Source: Ralstonia sp. UNC404CL21Col (lineage in GTDB: Bacteria; Pseudomonadota; Gammaproteobacteria; Burkholderiales; Burkholderiaceae). Taken from it: a stretch of 64,000 nt of DNA. How positions within the stretch are numbered: position 1 is the stretch's first letter; each line of letters opens with the position of its first letter. This document shows, piece after piece, positions 27,497 to 35,358 of the stretch. The translations under genes and the position numbers were made by a program. The stretch is taken from positions 1,240,001 through 1,304,000 of the forward strand of contig NZ_JIBE01000004.1 of the NCBI RefSeq assembly GCF_000620465.1, read 5' to 3'. Under the pieces are notes generated by a model, which was given only the letters and a program-made list of their open reading frames with translations, searched no databases and had not been told where the DNA came from.

Positions 27497-28747
27497 TCAA
27501 CGCATGGCGAGCGCCACGGCGGCCGCCAGCCGCTGCACGGCCTGTTCGATCTGCGGCACCTCGGGCGCGGCAAACGACAGGCGCATGGTGTTGAGCTGCG
27601 CGTTGTCCGGGTAGAACGCCTTGCCGGGCACATACAGCACCTGCTGCGACACGGCGGCGTCGAAGAGCGCCTGCGGGTCGATCGACTGGGCGATCGTGGC
27701 CCAGACAAACATGCCGCCCGCCGGCGCGGCGCACTGCATACGGCCATCCAGCTGCGTGGCGATGCCTTGCACCAGCGCCTGCATGCGCCGCTGATATTCG
27801 ACGCGTGCGCGCTGCACCGTGGCCGGATAGCGGCCACTTTCCAGATAGCGCGCCGCCACCATCTGCGCCAGCGGAGACGTGCACAGATCCACTGTCTGCT
27901 TGGCGATGGCGCAGCGGCGCAGCAGGCTGGCATCGGCCAGCATCCATCCGATCCGCAGCGCAGGCGCGACGGTCTTGGAAAGGCTGGAGAGATACACCAC
28001 CGGGTTCGTGCCGTCGACGGCCAGCCGATCGCCCACGGTGCTCAGGGTTGGAGGCATGGCTGCGGCGCTGCCCTGTGGCGCATCAAAGCGCAGCTCGCCG
28101 TAGGGATCGTCTTCCACCACCCAGAAGCCGTGCGCGCAGGCCAGCTGCACCAGGGCTTCGCGCCGCCGGGCGGCGAGCAGCGTGCCGCGCGGGTTGGAAA
28201 AATTCGGGACGGTGTAGAGCAGCTTGGGGCGCTGCGTGGCAGGCAGTTGATGCAGCAGGTCGGCCAGTGCATCAGTCTGCAGGCCGTGCTCGTCCATCGG
28301 CACGGGCACGATGTGGGCCTGCGCCAAGCGCAAGGCTTGCAGCGTGGCAGGGTAGGCCGGCACTTCCACCAGCACCGTATCCCCCGGTTCGATCAACGCC
28401 CGCACCAGCAGGTCGAAGGCTTGCTGCGAGCCGGTGGTGACCATCACCTGTTCGGCGCTGGCCTGGATGCCGCGTGCTTCCATCAATGCGGCGAGGGCTG
28501 TGCGGAGGACGGGCAGCCCTTCAGTCGCACCGTACTGCAAGGCCTGCGCATCGCCCGTCATGGCTTGCGCGGCGGCGTGCGCCAGGCCTTCAGCGTCGAA
28601 CAGGCTGGGCGACGGGTAACCGCCCGCCAGCGAGATCATCCCCGGCTGGCTGAGGTACGGAAACAGTTCACGGATGGGCGAGCCGGCGGGGTTTGCAAAA
28701 GGGGCGGCAAAGCCGGGCATGGCCGCAGGCGTGTGCGGGCCGGTCAT
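27497..28747 (-). CDS. PLP-dependent aminotransferase, LysN/2-aminoadipate aminotransferase-like
   Basis: A 416-residue fold-type I aminotransferase without the MocR DNA-binding domain. The Schiff-base lysine is K258 in LSSLSKTVAPALRIGWM, D214 (VVEDDPYGEL) contacts the pyridine nitrogen, and YTVPNFSNPRGT and MISLAGGYPSPSLF match the LysN/ARO8-like group, which uses 2-aminoadipate, leucine and kynurenine. Its start overlaps the HglS stop as ATGA, so the two are coupled. Placed between AmaB chemistry and HglS it should make 2-oxoadipate from 2-aminoadipate. Branched-chain specificity remains possible. Confidence 0.83.
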   Translation of the reverse strand: MTGPHTPAAMPGFAAPFANPAGSPIRELFPYLSQPGMISLAGGYPSPSLFDAEGLAHAAAQAMTGDAQALQYGATEGLPVLRTALAALMEARGIQASAEQVMVTTGSQQAFDLLVRALIEPGDTVLVEVPAYPATLQALRLAQAHIVPVPMDEHGLQTDALADLLHQLPATQRPKLLYTVPNFSNPRGTLLAARRREALVQLACAHGFWVVEDDPYGELRFDAPQGSAAAMPPTLSTVGDRLAVDGTNPVVYLSSLSKTVAPALRIGWMLADASLLRRCAIAKQTVDLCTSPLAQMVAARYLESGRYPATVQRARVEYQRRMQALVQGIATQLDGRMQCAAPAGGMFVWATIAQSIDPQALFDAAVSQQVLYVPGKAFYPDNAQLNTMRLSFAAPEVPQIEQAVQRLAAAVALAMR

Positions 28748-30153
28748 GCGGCGTCCACCACGGGCGTGCCGCGCAGCACGGCGCGCACCTGATCGATGGA
28801 GCGCTGCTGCGCGGCTTCGTACAGCGCGATTTCGTCATGCACGCGTGCGCCCAGCGCGGCCTCGAAGGCCTGCTGCGCGGCGTGGGCCTGATACTGCTTC
28901 TGCTCTTCGCCGCCCAGGTTGGACTGGAAGATGCCGGCCGCGCTGACCGGCAGGAAATCTTCATACGTGATGGGGTCGGCTTGTACCCAGCCCTTGGCCA
29001 GGAGTTCATCCAACGACAAATCGGCTGCCGTGGCTGCGTCGGCCTCTGCCTGGCCCGACGGCGTAAGCGTGTAGCGATAGAACGCCAGCCCTTGGGCGCG
29101 CAGCGCGTCATGGCTGTCGGGAAAGGCGCGGAACGCCTGTGCCAATCGACTTCCGTAGTTGGGTGCGGCACTGCCGGCATTGCCCATGGTGCGCACCTCG
29201 GCCAGCAGTTGGTCATACAGCGCGCGACCCTTGCGCGTGAGGGCCACGCCGCGCTGCTCGATTTCGCCAAAGCGCGCCGTGTGGGCGCCTGCATCGTCAG
29301 TAAAGCGCACCGCTTCCTGCAGCGCCTTGAAGCTGGTCTGGCGCAGCAGGATGGGGCAGTCGCGGCGCGGCGGGCCTTCCACCACATCCTTGGCATCCAT
29401 GCCGCGTGCGGGCATGGCCGCCTGAGCGGCGTCGATGTCGAGCGTGCGCGGTGTCAGGTGGTTGATGTGCGGGCCGCGGAAGCACACGACGTCGGCCACA
29501 AGGCGGTGAGCGGCTTGCAGCGCGCGATACGTCTCGGCGTCGACTGTGGCGGTGCTGTGCCAGCGGAAGGTCTCCAGCGCCTCGCGTACGAACGCGTCGG
29601 CATCCGCATCGGCCAGACCGCCGTCGGCTTCGCATTGGGCGATCAATTCGAGCACGCGCGGGGTAAAGATCTGCCGGCGCGCCAGGATGGCAGCGGCCTT
29701 GTCGCGTAGGGCAGCGTCGGCAATCAACTCAAGCCGCAGCAGCGAGGTGAACACGCGAAACGGGTTGGCCAGCAACGCGGCGTCGGTCACTGGGCGGAAC
29801 GCCGTCGAATGCACGGGCACGCCGGCCACCGACAGATCGTAGTAACCCACCGGTTCCATCCCCATGACGGCAAACAGCCGGCGCAGCGTGGCCAGCTCGG
29901 CGGCCGTGCCGACGCGGATGGCGCCGTGGCGCTCGATATCCAGCCGCTCCAGTTCGCCCGACTGCGCCATCTGCGCGCGCAGCGCGGGCTGGGCGTCCAG
30001 CGTGCGCGCGTTGATGTCTGCCACCAACTCGACCAGCGTGCCGTATTGCGGCACCTCCTCCCGGTACATGGCCGACATGGCGCGCGAAAAGCGCGAGCGG
30101 ATTTCATTTGCGTGGATGAAGTTCGACGCGGGAAGTTGATGCGCAGCGCTCAT
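28744..30153 (-). CDS. hglS: HglS-like 2-oxoadipate dioxygenase/decarboxylase (DUF1338/YdcJ family)
   Basis: A 469-residue DUF1338 protein. The family's characterised member, HglS of Pseudomonas putida, is an Fe(II) enzyme that converts 2-oxoadipate and oxygen to D-2-hydroxyglutarate with loss of CO2. Conserved residues visible here are H76 and R80 in ERHGAIR, H229 and H232 in GPHINHLTPR, and E297 in FGEIEQRG. From memory these align with the metal ligands and substrate arginine of HglS. It is the first gene of a three-gene operon with the aminotransferase and the D-2-hydroxyglutarate dehydrogenase-like gene, exactly its pathway neighbours. A LysR gene diverges from it. Confidence 0.85.
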   Translation of the reverse strand: MSAAHQLPASNFIHANEIRSRFSRAMSAMYREEVPQYGTLVELVADINARTLDAQPALRAQMAQSGELERLDIERHGAIRVGTAAELATLRRLFAVMGMEPVGYYDLSVAGVPVHSTAFRPVTDAALLANPFRVFTSLLRLELIADAALRDKAAAILARRQIFTPRVLELIAQCEADGGLADADADAFVREALETFRWHSTATVDAETYRALQAAHRLVADVVCFRGPHINHLTPRTLDIDAAQAAMPARGMDAKDVVEGPPRRDCPILLRQTSFKALQEAVRFTDDAGAHTARFGEIEQRGVALTRKGRALYDQLLAEVRTMGNAGSAAPNYGSRLAQAFRAFPDSHDALRAQGLAFYRYTLTPSGQAEADAATAADLSLDELLAKGWVQADPITYEDFLPVSAAGIFQSNLGGEEQKQYQAHAAQQAFEAALGARVHDEIALYEAAQQRSIDQVRAVLRGTPVVDAA

Positions 30154-30183
30154 GACTGAGTTGGATTGGGCAGTGGTGAAGCG

Positions 30184-30213
30184 ATGCTAGGTTGGCCAAT
30201 GAGCGGCGGTCAA
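30184..30213 (-). promoter_or_regulatory. Predicted promoter of the hglS operon
   Basis: On the minus strand TTGACC (30213-30208) and TAGCAT (30189-30184) are separated by 18 bases and lie 30 bases before the hglS start codon. The adjoining LysR-type dyad sits just upstream of the -35 box, which is an activator position. Confidence 0.5.
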
Positions 30214-30224
30214 ACGATAATCCG

Positions 30225-30257
30225 GCCTGAGGTCATTCCAAATTAGAATGATCAGGC
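30225..30257. promoter_or_regulatory. Candidate LysR operator between hglS and lysR
   Basis: A two-part dyad: GCCTGA at 30225-30230 faces TCAGGC at 30252-30257, and inside it TCATTC (30233-30238) faces GAATGA (30246-30251). It ends 31 bases before the LysR start and lies upstream of the predicted hglS -35 box, the standard site for a LysR regulator that both activates a divergent operon and controls itself. Confidence 0.6.
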
Positions 30258-30288
30258 GACTTTCGCACCGCACAACTTCTGCGCTTCC

Positions 30289-31209
30289 ATGTTCCTGTCT
30301 CGCCGCTTTCTGCCGCCGATGTCCCTGCTATGCGCGTTCGAGGCCGCCGCGCGCCACCAAAGCTTCACGGCGGCCGCCGCCGAGCTGCATCTCACGCAAA
30401 GCGCCGTCAGCCGCCAGATCCGCGCGCTGGAAGAGCGCCTGGGCGCCGAACTCTTCGTGCGCGAACGCCAGACCGTGCGGCTGAGCGCGGCGGGCCAGGC
30501 GTATGCAGAGGAAATCCGCGGCGCGTTGATGCGCATCTCCAGTGCCACGGTGGGGTTTCGTACCAATCCGCAGGGCGGCAGCTTGAATCTGGCCATCCTG
30601 CCGACCTTCGGCACCCGTTGGCTGGCGCCGCGCCTGCCGGCGTTTTTTGACGAGCACCCCGGCATCACCATCAATCTGACGACGCGGCTGTCGCAGTTCG
30701 ACTTTCAACTGGAGGCGGTGGACGCGGCCATCCATTTCGGTACGCCGCACTGGCCAGGGGCGGAGCTGGCGTTGCTGATGAGCGAAACCGTCGTGCCCGC
30801 CTGCAGCCCGGCGCTGCTGGCCCGTTACGACTTTGCGCAGCCGCGCGATCTGCTGCATGCGCCGCTGTTGCATCTGGCCTCCCGCCCCGATGCCTGGCCG
30901 CGTTGGCTGGCGAGCCATCAGGTGGCAGGTGCAGAACCCCAAGGCATGCTGTTCGACCAATTTGCCACCGCCGCGCAAGCTGCAGTGGCGGGGCTCGGCG
31001 TGGCGTTGCTGCCGCGTTTTCTGATCACCCACGAACTGCAGCAAGGCGATTTGGTGCGTGCATTGCCGCATGTGCCCGAGATGGAAAGCGCCGAGCGCTA
31101 CTACCTCGCCTGGCCGACGAGCCGTGCCGACTACCCGCCGCTCCAGGCGCTGCGGACATGGCTTGTGAAAGCGGCACAGGACTTCATGCCGACGCAGGGC
31201 GCGGAGTGA
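30289..31209 (+). CDS. LysR-family regulator (GcvA-like), likely activator of the hglS operon
   Basis: A 306-residue LysR regulator whose N-terminus (RFLPPMSLLCAFEAAARHQS, SFTAAAAELHLTQSAVSRQI) is typical of the GcvA/AmpR branch, with the recognition helix at residues about 30-50. The effector domain follows from about residue 95 (LNLAILPTFGTRWLAPRLP). It diverges from hglS over a 135-bp gap with a double dyad. The pathway logic suggests an effector such as 2-aminoadipate or 2-oxoadipate, but that is inference. No clear ribosome-binding site precedes ATG 30289. Confidence 0.88.
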   Translation: MFLSRRFLPPMSLLCAFEAAARHQSFTAAAAELHLTQSAVSRQIRALEERLGAELFVRERQTVRLSAAGQAYAEEIRGALMRISSATVGFRTNPQGGSLNLAILPTFGTRWLAPRLPAFFDEHPGITINLTTRLSQFDFQLEAVDAAIHFGTPHWPGAELALLMSETVVPACSPALLARYDFAQPRDLLHAPLLHLASRPDAWPRWLASHQVAGAEPQGMLFDQFATAAQAAVAGLGVALLPRFLITHELQQGDLVRALPHVPEMESAERYYLAWPTSRADYPPLQALRTWLVKAAQDFMPTQGAE

Positions 31210-31355
31210 GGTGTGGCGTTTTCGCGAAGGGGGGAAACGCTAACGTTCGGCGCCAAACCAACGGTGGCCACGCAATGCATGACGGGTCCACCCGGGTTCT
31301 GTAAAGTTCGCACATCGAATCGGCCGGGTCGCGGTAGCAGTGCTCAAACCCGGTC

Positions 31356-31382
31356 AATACAACACGAAGCTGACGTTGTTTT
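31356..31382. promoter_or_regulatory. Candidate PadR autoregulatory site
   Basis: AATACAAC and GTTGTTTT form an imperfect inverted repeat (7 of 8) with an 11-base spacer, ending seven bases before the padR-like start codon. A site this close to the start would block transcription or translation when bound. The core CAAC/GTTG half-site recurs in the palindrome at 33506-33525. Confidence 0.4.
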
Positions 31383-31389
31383 CTCGCCT

Positions 31390-31926
31390 ATGTCCATCCA
31401 ACACGCGCTGCTGACATCCCTGCTGGAAAAGCCCTCGTCGGGCTACGAGCTTGCACGACGCTTTGACAAGTCGATGGGTTATTTCTGGAGCGCCACGCAT
31501 CAGCAGATCTACCGCGAACTCGGCCGCATGGCCGAAGCCGGCTGGGTGAGCGTGGAGGAAGAGGAAGATGGCCGCAAGAAGACCTACACCGTTCTGCCGC
31601 CGGGCCGGGACGAACTCGCGCGCTGGGTGCTGGAGCCCACCGTGTCGTCGGACAACCGCGAAGAAGTGCTGGTGAAGCTGCGCGCCGACGCCGTGATCGG
31701 CCCGCTCGGTTTTGCTGACGAGATGCAGCGCCTGATCGAGCAGCACCGCACGCGGCTGAACACCTTCCGCGAAATCGAGCAGCGCGATTTTGCGCGGCCC
31801 GATCTCACGCGTGCGCAGCAGTTGCAGCACGCGGTGCTTCAGCGCGGCATCGTTTACGAAGAAGGCTGGCTCGCGTGGGCAGACGATGTGCTGCCGTTGC
31901 TGGAGCCAGCCTCAGTGACTGCTTAA
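31390..31926 (+). CDS. PadR-family transcriptional regulator
   Basis: A 178-residue regulator with an N-terminal winged helix (residues about 1-80: QHALLTSLLEKPSSGYELAR, WSATHQQIYRELGRM) and a C-terminal helical dimerisation domain of the Vir-like PadR type. ATG 31390 begins the family N-terminus; the longer frame adds 59 unrelated residues. PadR proteins usually repress a nearby gene until an aromatic or toxic ligand binds. It is convergent with the nitronate monooxygenase, with only three bases between the two stops, and the monooxygenase operon has a palindrome with related half-sites upstream. Confidence 0.88.
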   Translation: MSIQHALLTSLLEKPSSGYELARRFDKSMGYFWSATHQQIYRELGRMAEAGWVSVEEEEDGRKKTYTVLPPGRDELARWVLEPTVSSDNREEVLVKLRADAVIGPLGFADEMQRLIEQHRTRLNTFREIEQRDFARPDLTRAQQLQHAVLQRGIVYEEGWLAWADDVLPLLEPASVTA

Positions 31927-31929
31927 GAG

Positions 31930-32934
31930 TTAAGCCGTTGCCGTGCTGCCGGCCGGGGCGCGCAGCGCTTCGATGTTGTTCAGGCGACGGCGCGCCACTT
32001 CAAACTCCTCGGCAAAGCGCTTGACGAGTTCCGCTGCCGGCACCACGCGCTTGACCGCGCCCACGCCCTGACCGGCGCCCCAGATGTCCTTCCATGCCTT
32101 GGCCTTCGCGCCGCCGCCCGAGCCGAAATTCATCTTGCTCGGGTCCGATTCCGGCAGCGCGTTCGGATCCAGCCCAGCGCTCTCGATGCTCTTGCGCAGG
32201 TAGTTGCCGTGCACGCCCGTGAAGAGGTTCGTGTAGACGATGTCGGTGGCGTTGGATTCGACGATGGCCTGCTTGTAGCCTTCCACCGCGTTGGCTTCTT
32301 CCGTGGCGATGAAGGCCGAGCCGACATAGGCCAGGTCTGCGCCGGCCGCCAGCGCCGCCAGGATGGCGTTGCCGTTGGCGATGGCGCCCGACAGCAGCAG
32401 CGGGCCATCGAACCACTCACGAATTTCATGGATCAGCGCAAACGGCGACGTCGTGCCAGCATGGCCGCCCGCGCCCGCCGCCACGGCGATCAGGCCGTCC
32501 GCACCCTTGTCGATCGCCTTCTTCGCGAACGTGTTGTTGATCACGTCGTGCAGCACGATGCCGCCGTAGCTGTGCACCGCGCGGTTCACGTCTTCGCGCG
32601 CGCCCAGCGAGGTGATGACGATGGGCACCTTGTACTTCACGCACAGCTCCAGGTCGTGCTCCAGGCGGTCATTCGACTTATGCACGATCTGGTTGACGGC
32701 AAACGGTGCCGACGGCTTGTCCGGGTGCTGCGCGTCGTATTCGGCCAGCTCCGTCGTGATGCGCTGCAGCCAGGTTTCCAGCAGTTCGGCCGGACGCGCG
32801 TTGAGCGCCGGGAACGAACCGACCACGCCCGCCTTGCACTGTGCAATCACGAGGTCTGGGTTGGAAATGATGAACAGCGGCGAGCCCACCACGGGCACGG
32901 ACAGGCGGTTTTGCAGGATCGGCGGCAGCGACAT
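31930..32934 (-). CDS. Nitronate monooxygenase family protein
   Basis: A 334-residue FMN TIM-barrel protein of the 2-nitropropane dioxygenase family. The flavin and catalytic blocks are PVVGSPLFIISNPDLVIAQ, IAVAAGAGGHAGTTSPFALI (with the catalytic histidine) and LLLSGAIANGNAILAAL, then AAGADLAYVGSAF. It differs from the gene at 12119 in length and N-terminus and belongs to another subgroup. It lies 57 bases after the SnoaL-like gene on the same strand and probably shares its promoter and the 20-bp palindrome there. Propionate-3-nitronate detoxification is the usual role. Confidence 0.88.
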   Translation of the reverse strand: MSLPPILQNRLSVPVVGSPLFIISNPDLVIAQCKAGVVGSFPALNARPAELLETWLQRITTELAEYDAQHPDKPSAPFAVNQIVHKSNDRLEHDLELCVKYKVPIVITSLGAREDVNRAVHSYGGIVLHDVINNTFAKKAIDKGADGLIAVAAGAGGHAGTTSPFALIHEIREWFDGPLLLSGAIANGNAILAALAAGADLAYVGSAFIATEEANAVEGYKQAIVESNATDIVYTNLFTGVHGNYLRKSIESAGLDPNALPESDPSKMNFGSGGGAKAKAWKDIWGAGQGVGAVKRVVPAAELVKRFAEEFEVARRRLNNIEALRAPAGSTATA

Positions 32935-32991
32935 GGCAGTCTCCGTTGGAATCGTTATGGAATGAGGTGACGAGGTGACGAGGTGAGCGGG

Positions 32992-33435
32992 TCAGGCTTC
33001 GGCCTTGAGCAGCGCGATCTTGTCGCCCAGCTTGGCGCCCATGGCCGCGCCGAGGGCCTGAAGGCCGGTGGCAGGACGGACCATGACTTCAAACTCGACG
33101 ATCTTGCCGTCGGCATTGAAGCGGACCATGTCGATGCCCTTGAGAGCCTTGCCGCTCAGGTTCGCGCTGAATTCGAGCACCACGCTGGCGCCGTCGTCGG
33201 TGGCGAAGCTTCGGTGGTAAGTGAAGTCTTCAAAGACGGTGTTGACGGTGCGCAGGACCAGTGTGGTGGCCGTGCGCCCCGGGTAAGGCGTGTGTGCCAC
33301 GGGTGAGCGGAAGACCACTTCGTCGGCGAACAGGCGGTCGAGATCGTCCATGTTGCCGCTCTCGAGCATGGCGTGCCAGGCCTCGAGCGTGGCCTGCGCG
33401 GGGGCGTTCAGTGTCTGGGGAATCGGCTGCGGCAT
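32992..33435 (-). CDS. SnoaL/NTF2-like fold protein
   Basis: A 147-residue protein with the cone-shaped NTF2-like fold: a helical N-terminus (TLEAWHAMLESGNMDDLDRLF), the strand FADEVVFRSPVAHTPYPGR and later strands ending FEVMVRPATGLQALG. Such proteins act as isomerases, hydrolases or ligand carriers. ATG 33435 starts the conserved region; the longer frame begins in the palindromic promoter. It is first in a two-gene unit with the nitronate monooxygenase. No catalytic residues can be assigned with confidence. Confidence 0.8.
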   Translation of the reverse strand: MPQPIPQTLNAPAQATLEAWHAMLESGNMDDLDRLFADEVVFRSPVAHTPYPGRTATTLVLRTVNTVFEDFTYHRSFATDDGASVVLEFSANLSGKALKGIDMVRFNADGKIVEFEVMVRPATGLQALGAAMGAKLGDKIALLKAEA

Positions 33436-33505
33436 GCTGGCTCCTGGGCAGAAAGTGCAACGGATTGCATCAACGTGGCATGCAACATAGCACAGCCAAC
33501 TTTCT

Positions 33506-33525
33506 CTATGCAACAAGTTGCATAG
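33506..33525. promoter_or_regulatory. Perfect 20-bp palindrome upstream of the SnoaL-like/nitronate monooxygenase unit
   Basis: CTATGCAACAAGTTGCATAG is fully symmetric: two 9-base arms around AA. Further ATGCAAC or TTGCAT half-sites are at about 33466 and 33479. It lies 71 bases upstream of the SnoaL-like start, in the right place for a repressor, most simply the PadR protein encoded beside this unit. Confidence 0.6.
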
Positions 33526-33550
33526 TAGAGCCATTCGACTTCAGCCGAGG

Positions 33551-34018
33551 TCAGCCGACAGTGCTTTGTGGGTGCTGCGCACGTACCACGATGACGGTGC
33601 GATGCGACAGGCGCGCCGTGCGCTCGGCCACGCTGCCCAGCAGAATGCGCGCGAGTCCGTGCTTGCCTTGCGAGCCCACGACGATGGTGTCGGCCTGCCA
33701 ACGCTCGGCTTCATGCTCGAGGGCGTTGCCGATGTCGTCGTCGGTGGCGTCGAGCATCAGCACGCCCGTTTCAGCAGCGGTGCCGTCAGCGTCGAACTGG
33801 CGCTGCAATTCGACCAGCGATGCGCTCGCCGTTCGGTGCGCCTCTTCGCGCAACGTGTCGACGCTGTAGATTTCGCGCGACTCCGGCATGGCCGGCGAGC
33901 CGATCGCCCAGACGACCCGGACCCGGCCGTTGAATGCGCGGGCGAGGGCAGCGGCTTCCTCGACCGCCAGGTGGGATTCATGGGTGCCGTCGAAGGCAGC
34001 AAGAATGCGCTGATGCAT
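33551..34018 (-). CDS. Universal stress protein (UspA family)
   Basis: A 155-residue UspA-fold protein. The N-terminal strand ILAAFDGTHESHLAVEEAA and the C-terminal nucleotide loop VVGSQGKHGLARILLGSVAERTARLS (the G-x2-G-x9-G-S/T motif that binds ATP, quoted as GSQGKHGLARILLGS) are both present. It probably acts in the cytoplasm in stress survival. ATG 34018 is the family start. It lies between the SnoaL palindrome and a LysR gene, all on the minus strand, and appears to be its own unit. Confidence 0.9.
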   Translation of the reverse strand: MHQRILAAFDGTHESHLAVEEAAALARAFNGRVRVVWAIGSPAMPESREIYSVDTLREEAHRTASASLVELQRQFDADGTAAETGVLMLDATDDDIGNALEHEAERWQADTIVVGSQGKHGLARILLGSVAERTARLSHRTVIVVRAQHPQSTVG

Positions 34019-34110
34019 GGGGCGCTCCGCAGAATCGGAATGGGAATGCCTCACTGTAGCAGCGCAGGTGGGCGATGCTGCACCCCGGATGTGCCCGGGG
34101 TTGCGCGTCG

Positions 34111-35010
34111 TCAAACGGGAGTTGTCGTGCGCGCTGGGTGCGCCAGCAGCAAGTCGAGCAGCCCTTGCGCCGCCACCGACAGACTGCGCCCGTCGCGCCG
34201 GATGACATACAGCGTGCGCACCAGCCCGGGCAGCGGCAGCGGCCGCACCACCAGCTCGGGCAGCCGGAACTGGAACAGCGCCAACGCCGGAATGACGGTG
34301 ATGCCCAGGTTGGCCGCCACCAGCGCGGCCGCCGTGGCCAGGTGCTCGACTTCCATGCCGCTGCGCAGCTTGGTCGGGTGCAGCGCCGCATCCAGGTATT
34401 GCCGGATGCTGGTGTTGCGCGCGAGGTGAATGAACGGTGTATCGACAAGATCGCCCACGGCCAGGGCCCGCTTTCGCGCCAACGGGTGCGCCTCGTGGCA
34501 GACGAGATGGAAGTCGTCCGCGCAGAACGGTTGTGCGGCCAAGCCCGCCATGTCGGCGCCCATGGCCGCGATGGCGAAGTCCGCCGCCCCGCGCCGGACC
34601 ATGTCGATGCATGAGTCGGACAGTTGATCGTGCAGCGCCAGCTGGATGCCCGGATGCTGCGCGGAGAACGCGGCCAGCACACCCGGCAGGATGCCCGCGG
34701 CAATCGACGGCAGCGCGGCCACCGTCACGCGCCCGGTGCGGGCTGCGGCGCGATCGCGCAGCTCGGAGAACGTCGCCTCGAAATCGGCCAGCAGGCGCAG
34801 GGCCGATTCGGCAAAGGCTTCGCCCTCCGGAGTCAATTCGACATGGCGCGTATTGCGGTCGAACAGGCGCACGCCGGCGTCGGCCTCCAGGTTCTGGATC
34901 AGCGCGCTGAAGGCCGATTGCGACAAGTGGCACGTCTGTGCCGCCTGCGTGAAGTTCTTGTGCTCGCGCAGCGCGGCAAAGGCGCGGAGCTGCTTGACGG
35001 AGAGGTTCAT
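34111..35010 (-). CDS. LysR-family regulator of the AtuA/citrate-type transporter operon
   Basis: A 299-residue LysR regulator. The helix-turn-helix (residues about 1-60) reads LRAFAALREHKNFTQAAQTC and LSQSAFSALIQNLE, and the effector domain begins at TGRVTVAALPSIAAGILP, a form typical of the CynR/CbbR-like branch. It is the last gene of the minus-strand run of CitMHS transporter, AtuA-like protein and small AtuA-like protein, starting 27 bases after the latter, so it is probably co-transcribed with the genes it controls. Confidence 0.86.
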   Translation of the reverse strand: MNLSVKQLRAFAALREHKNFTQAAQTCHLSQSAFSALIQNLEADAGVRLFDRNTRHVELTPEGEAFAESALRLLADFEATFSELRDRAAARTGRVTVAALPSIAAGILPGVLAAFSAQHPGIQLALHDQLSDSCIDMVRRGAADFAIAAMGADMAGLAAQPFCADDFHLVCHEAHPLARKRALAVGDLVDTPFIHLARNTSIRQYLDAALHPTKLRSGMEVEHLATAAALVAANLGITVIPALALFQFRLPELVVRPLPLPGLVRTLYVIRRDGRSLSVAAQGLLDLLLAHPARTTTPV

Positions 35011-35036
35011 GGCGATGCCGGGCGTGGTGCGCCAGC

Positions 35037-35357
35037 TTAGCCTGGAATCTCCAGCGTGAGCAGCGCGCTGGACAGCGACTTGCCATGCGCATCCAGCGCC
35101 AGCGAGCGCGTCACGCCGCCGGCCAGCGCCCCGTGCAGCACGAAGTTCAGCGCGCCCAGCTGCGGCAGCACGTAGCGCTCGACCTCGCCGTGGACAAGTT
35201 CAGCGAAATGCGCGCGCACGCGCTCGGCCGTGACGTGTTGTTCGAGCATGGCGAAGTCTTCGGCGCGGTCCGGACGAAGGGCGATCACGGAGATGCACGA
35301 GATGTCGCCCTTGTCGCCGGCGCGTGTGTGGGCGAGGTCGCGGAGGGTGCGGGGCAT
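35037..35357 (-). CDS. Small AtuA-like ferredoxin-fold protein
   Basis: A 106-residue protein beginning RDLAHTRAGDKGDISCISVIA, the conserved start of the AtuA-like ferredoxin-fold domain that in many bacteria is fused to or follows a DUF1446 protein. Here it is a separate gene, one base after the large AtuA-like gene, as a two-subunit version of the same unit. It has no recognised catalytic residues. The function of the pair is not established outside the acyclic terpene pathway. Confidence 0.82.
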   Translation of the reverse strand: MPRTLRDLAHTRAGDKGDISCISVIALRPDRAEDFAMLEQHVTAERVRAHFAELVHGEVERYVLPQLGALNFVLHGALAGGVTRSLALDAHGKSLSSALLTLEIPG

Positions 35358-35358
35358 G

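Noticed and set aside
26020-27933. A 637-residue fused FAD oxidase
   Set aside because: The N-terminal 158 residues are the aminotransferase gene read out of frame. The true protein starts at ATG 27459.
33551-35092. A 513-residue fusion of a stress protein with an Arg-rich domain
   Set aside because: Only the last 155 residues are the UspA domain. The rest is antisense or out-of-frame sequence of the LysR gene.
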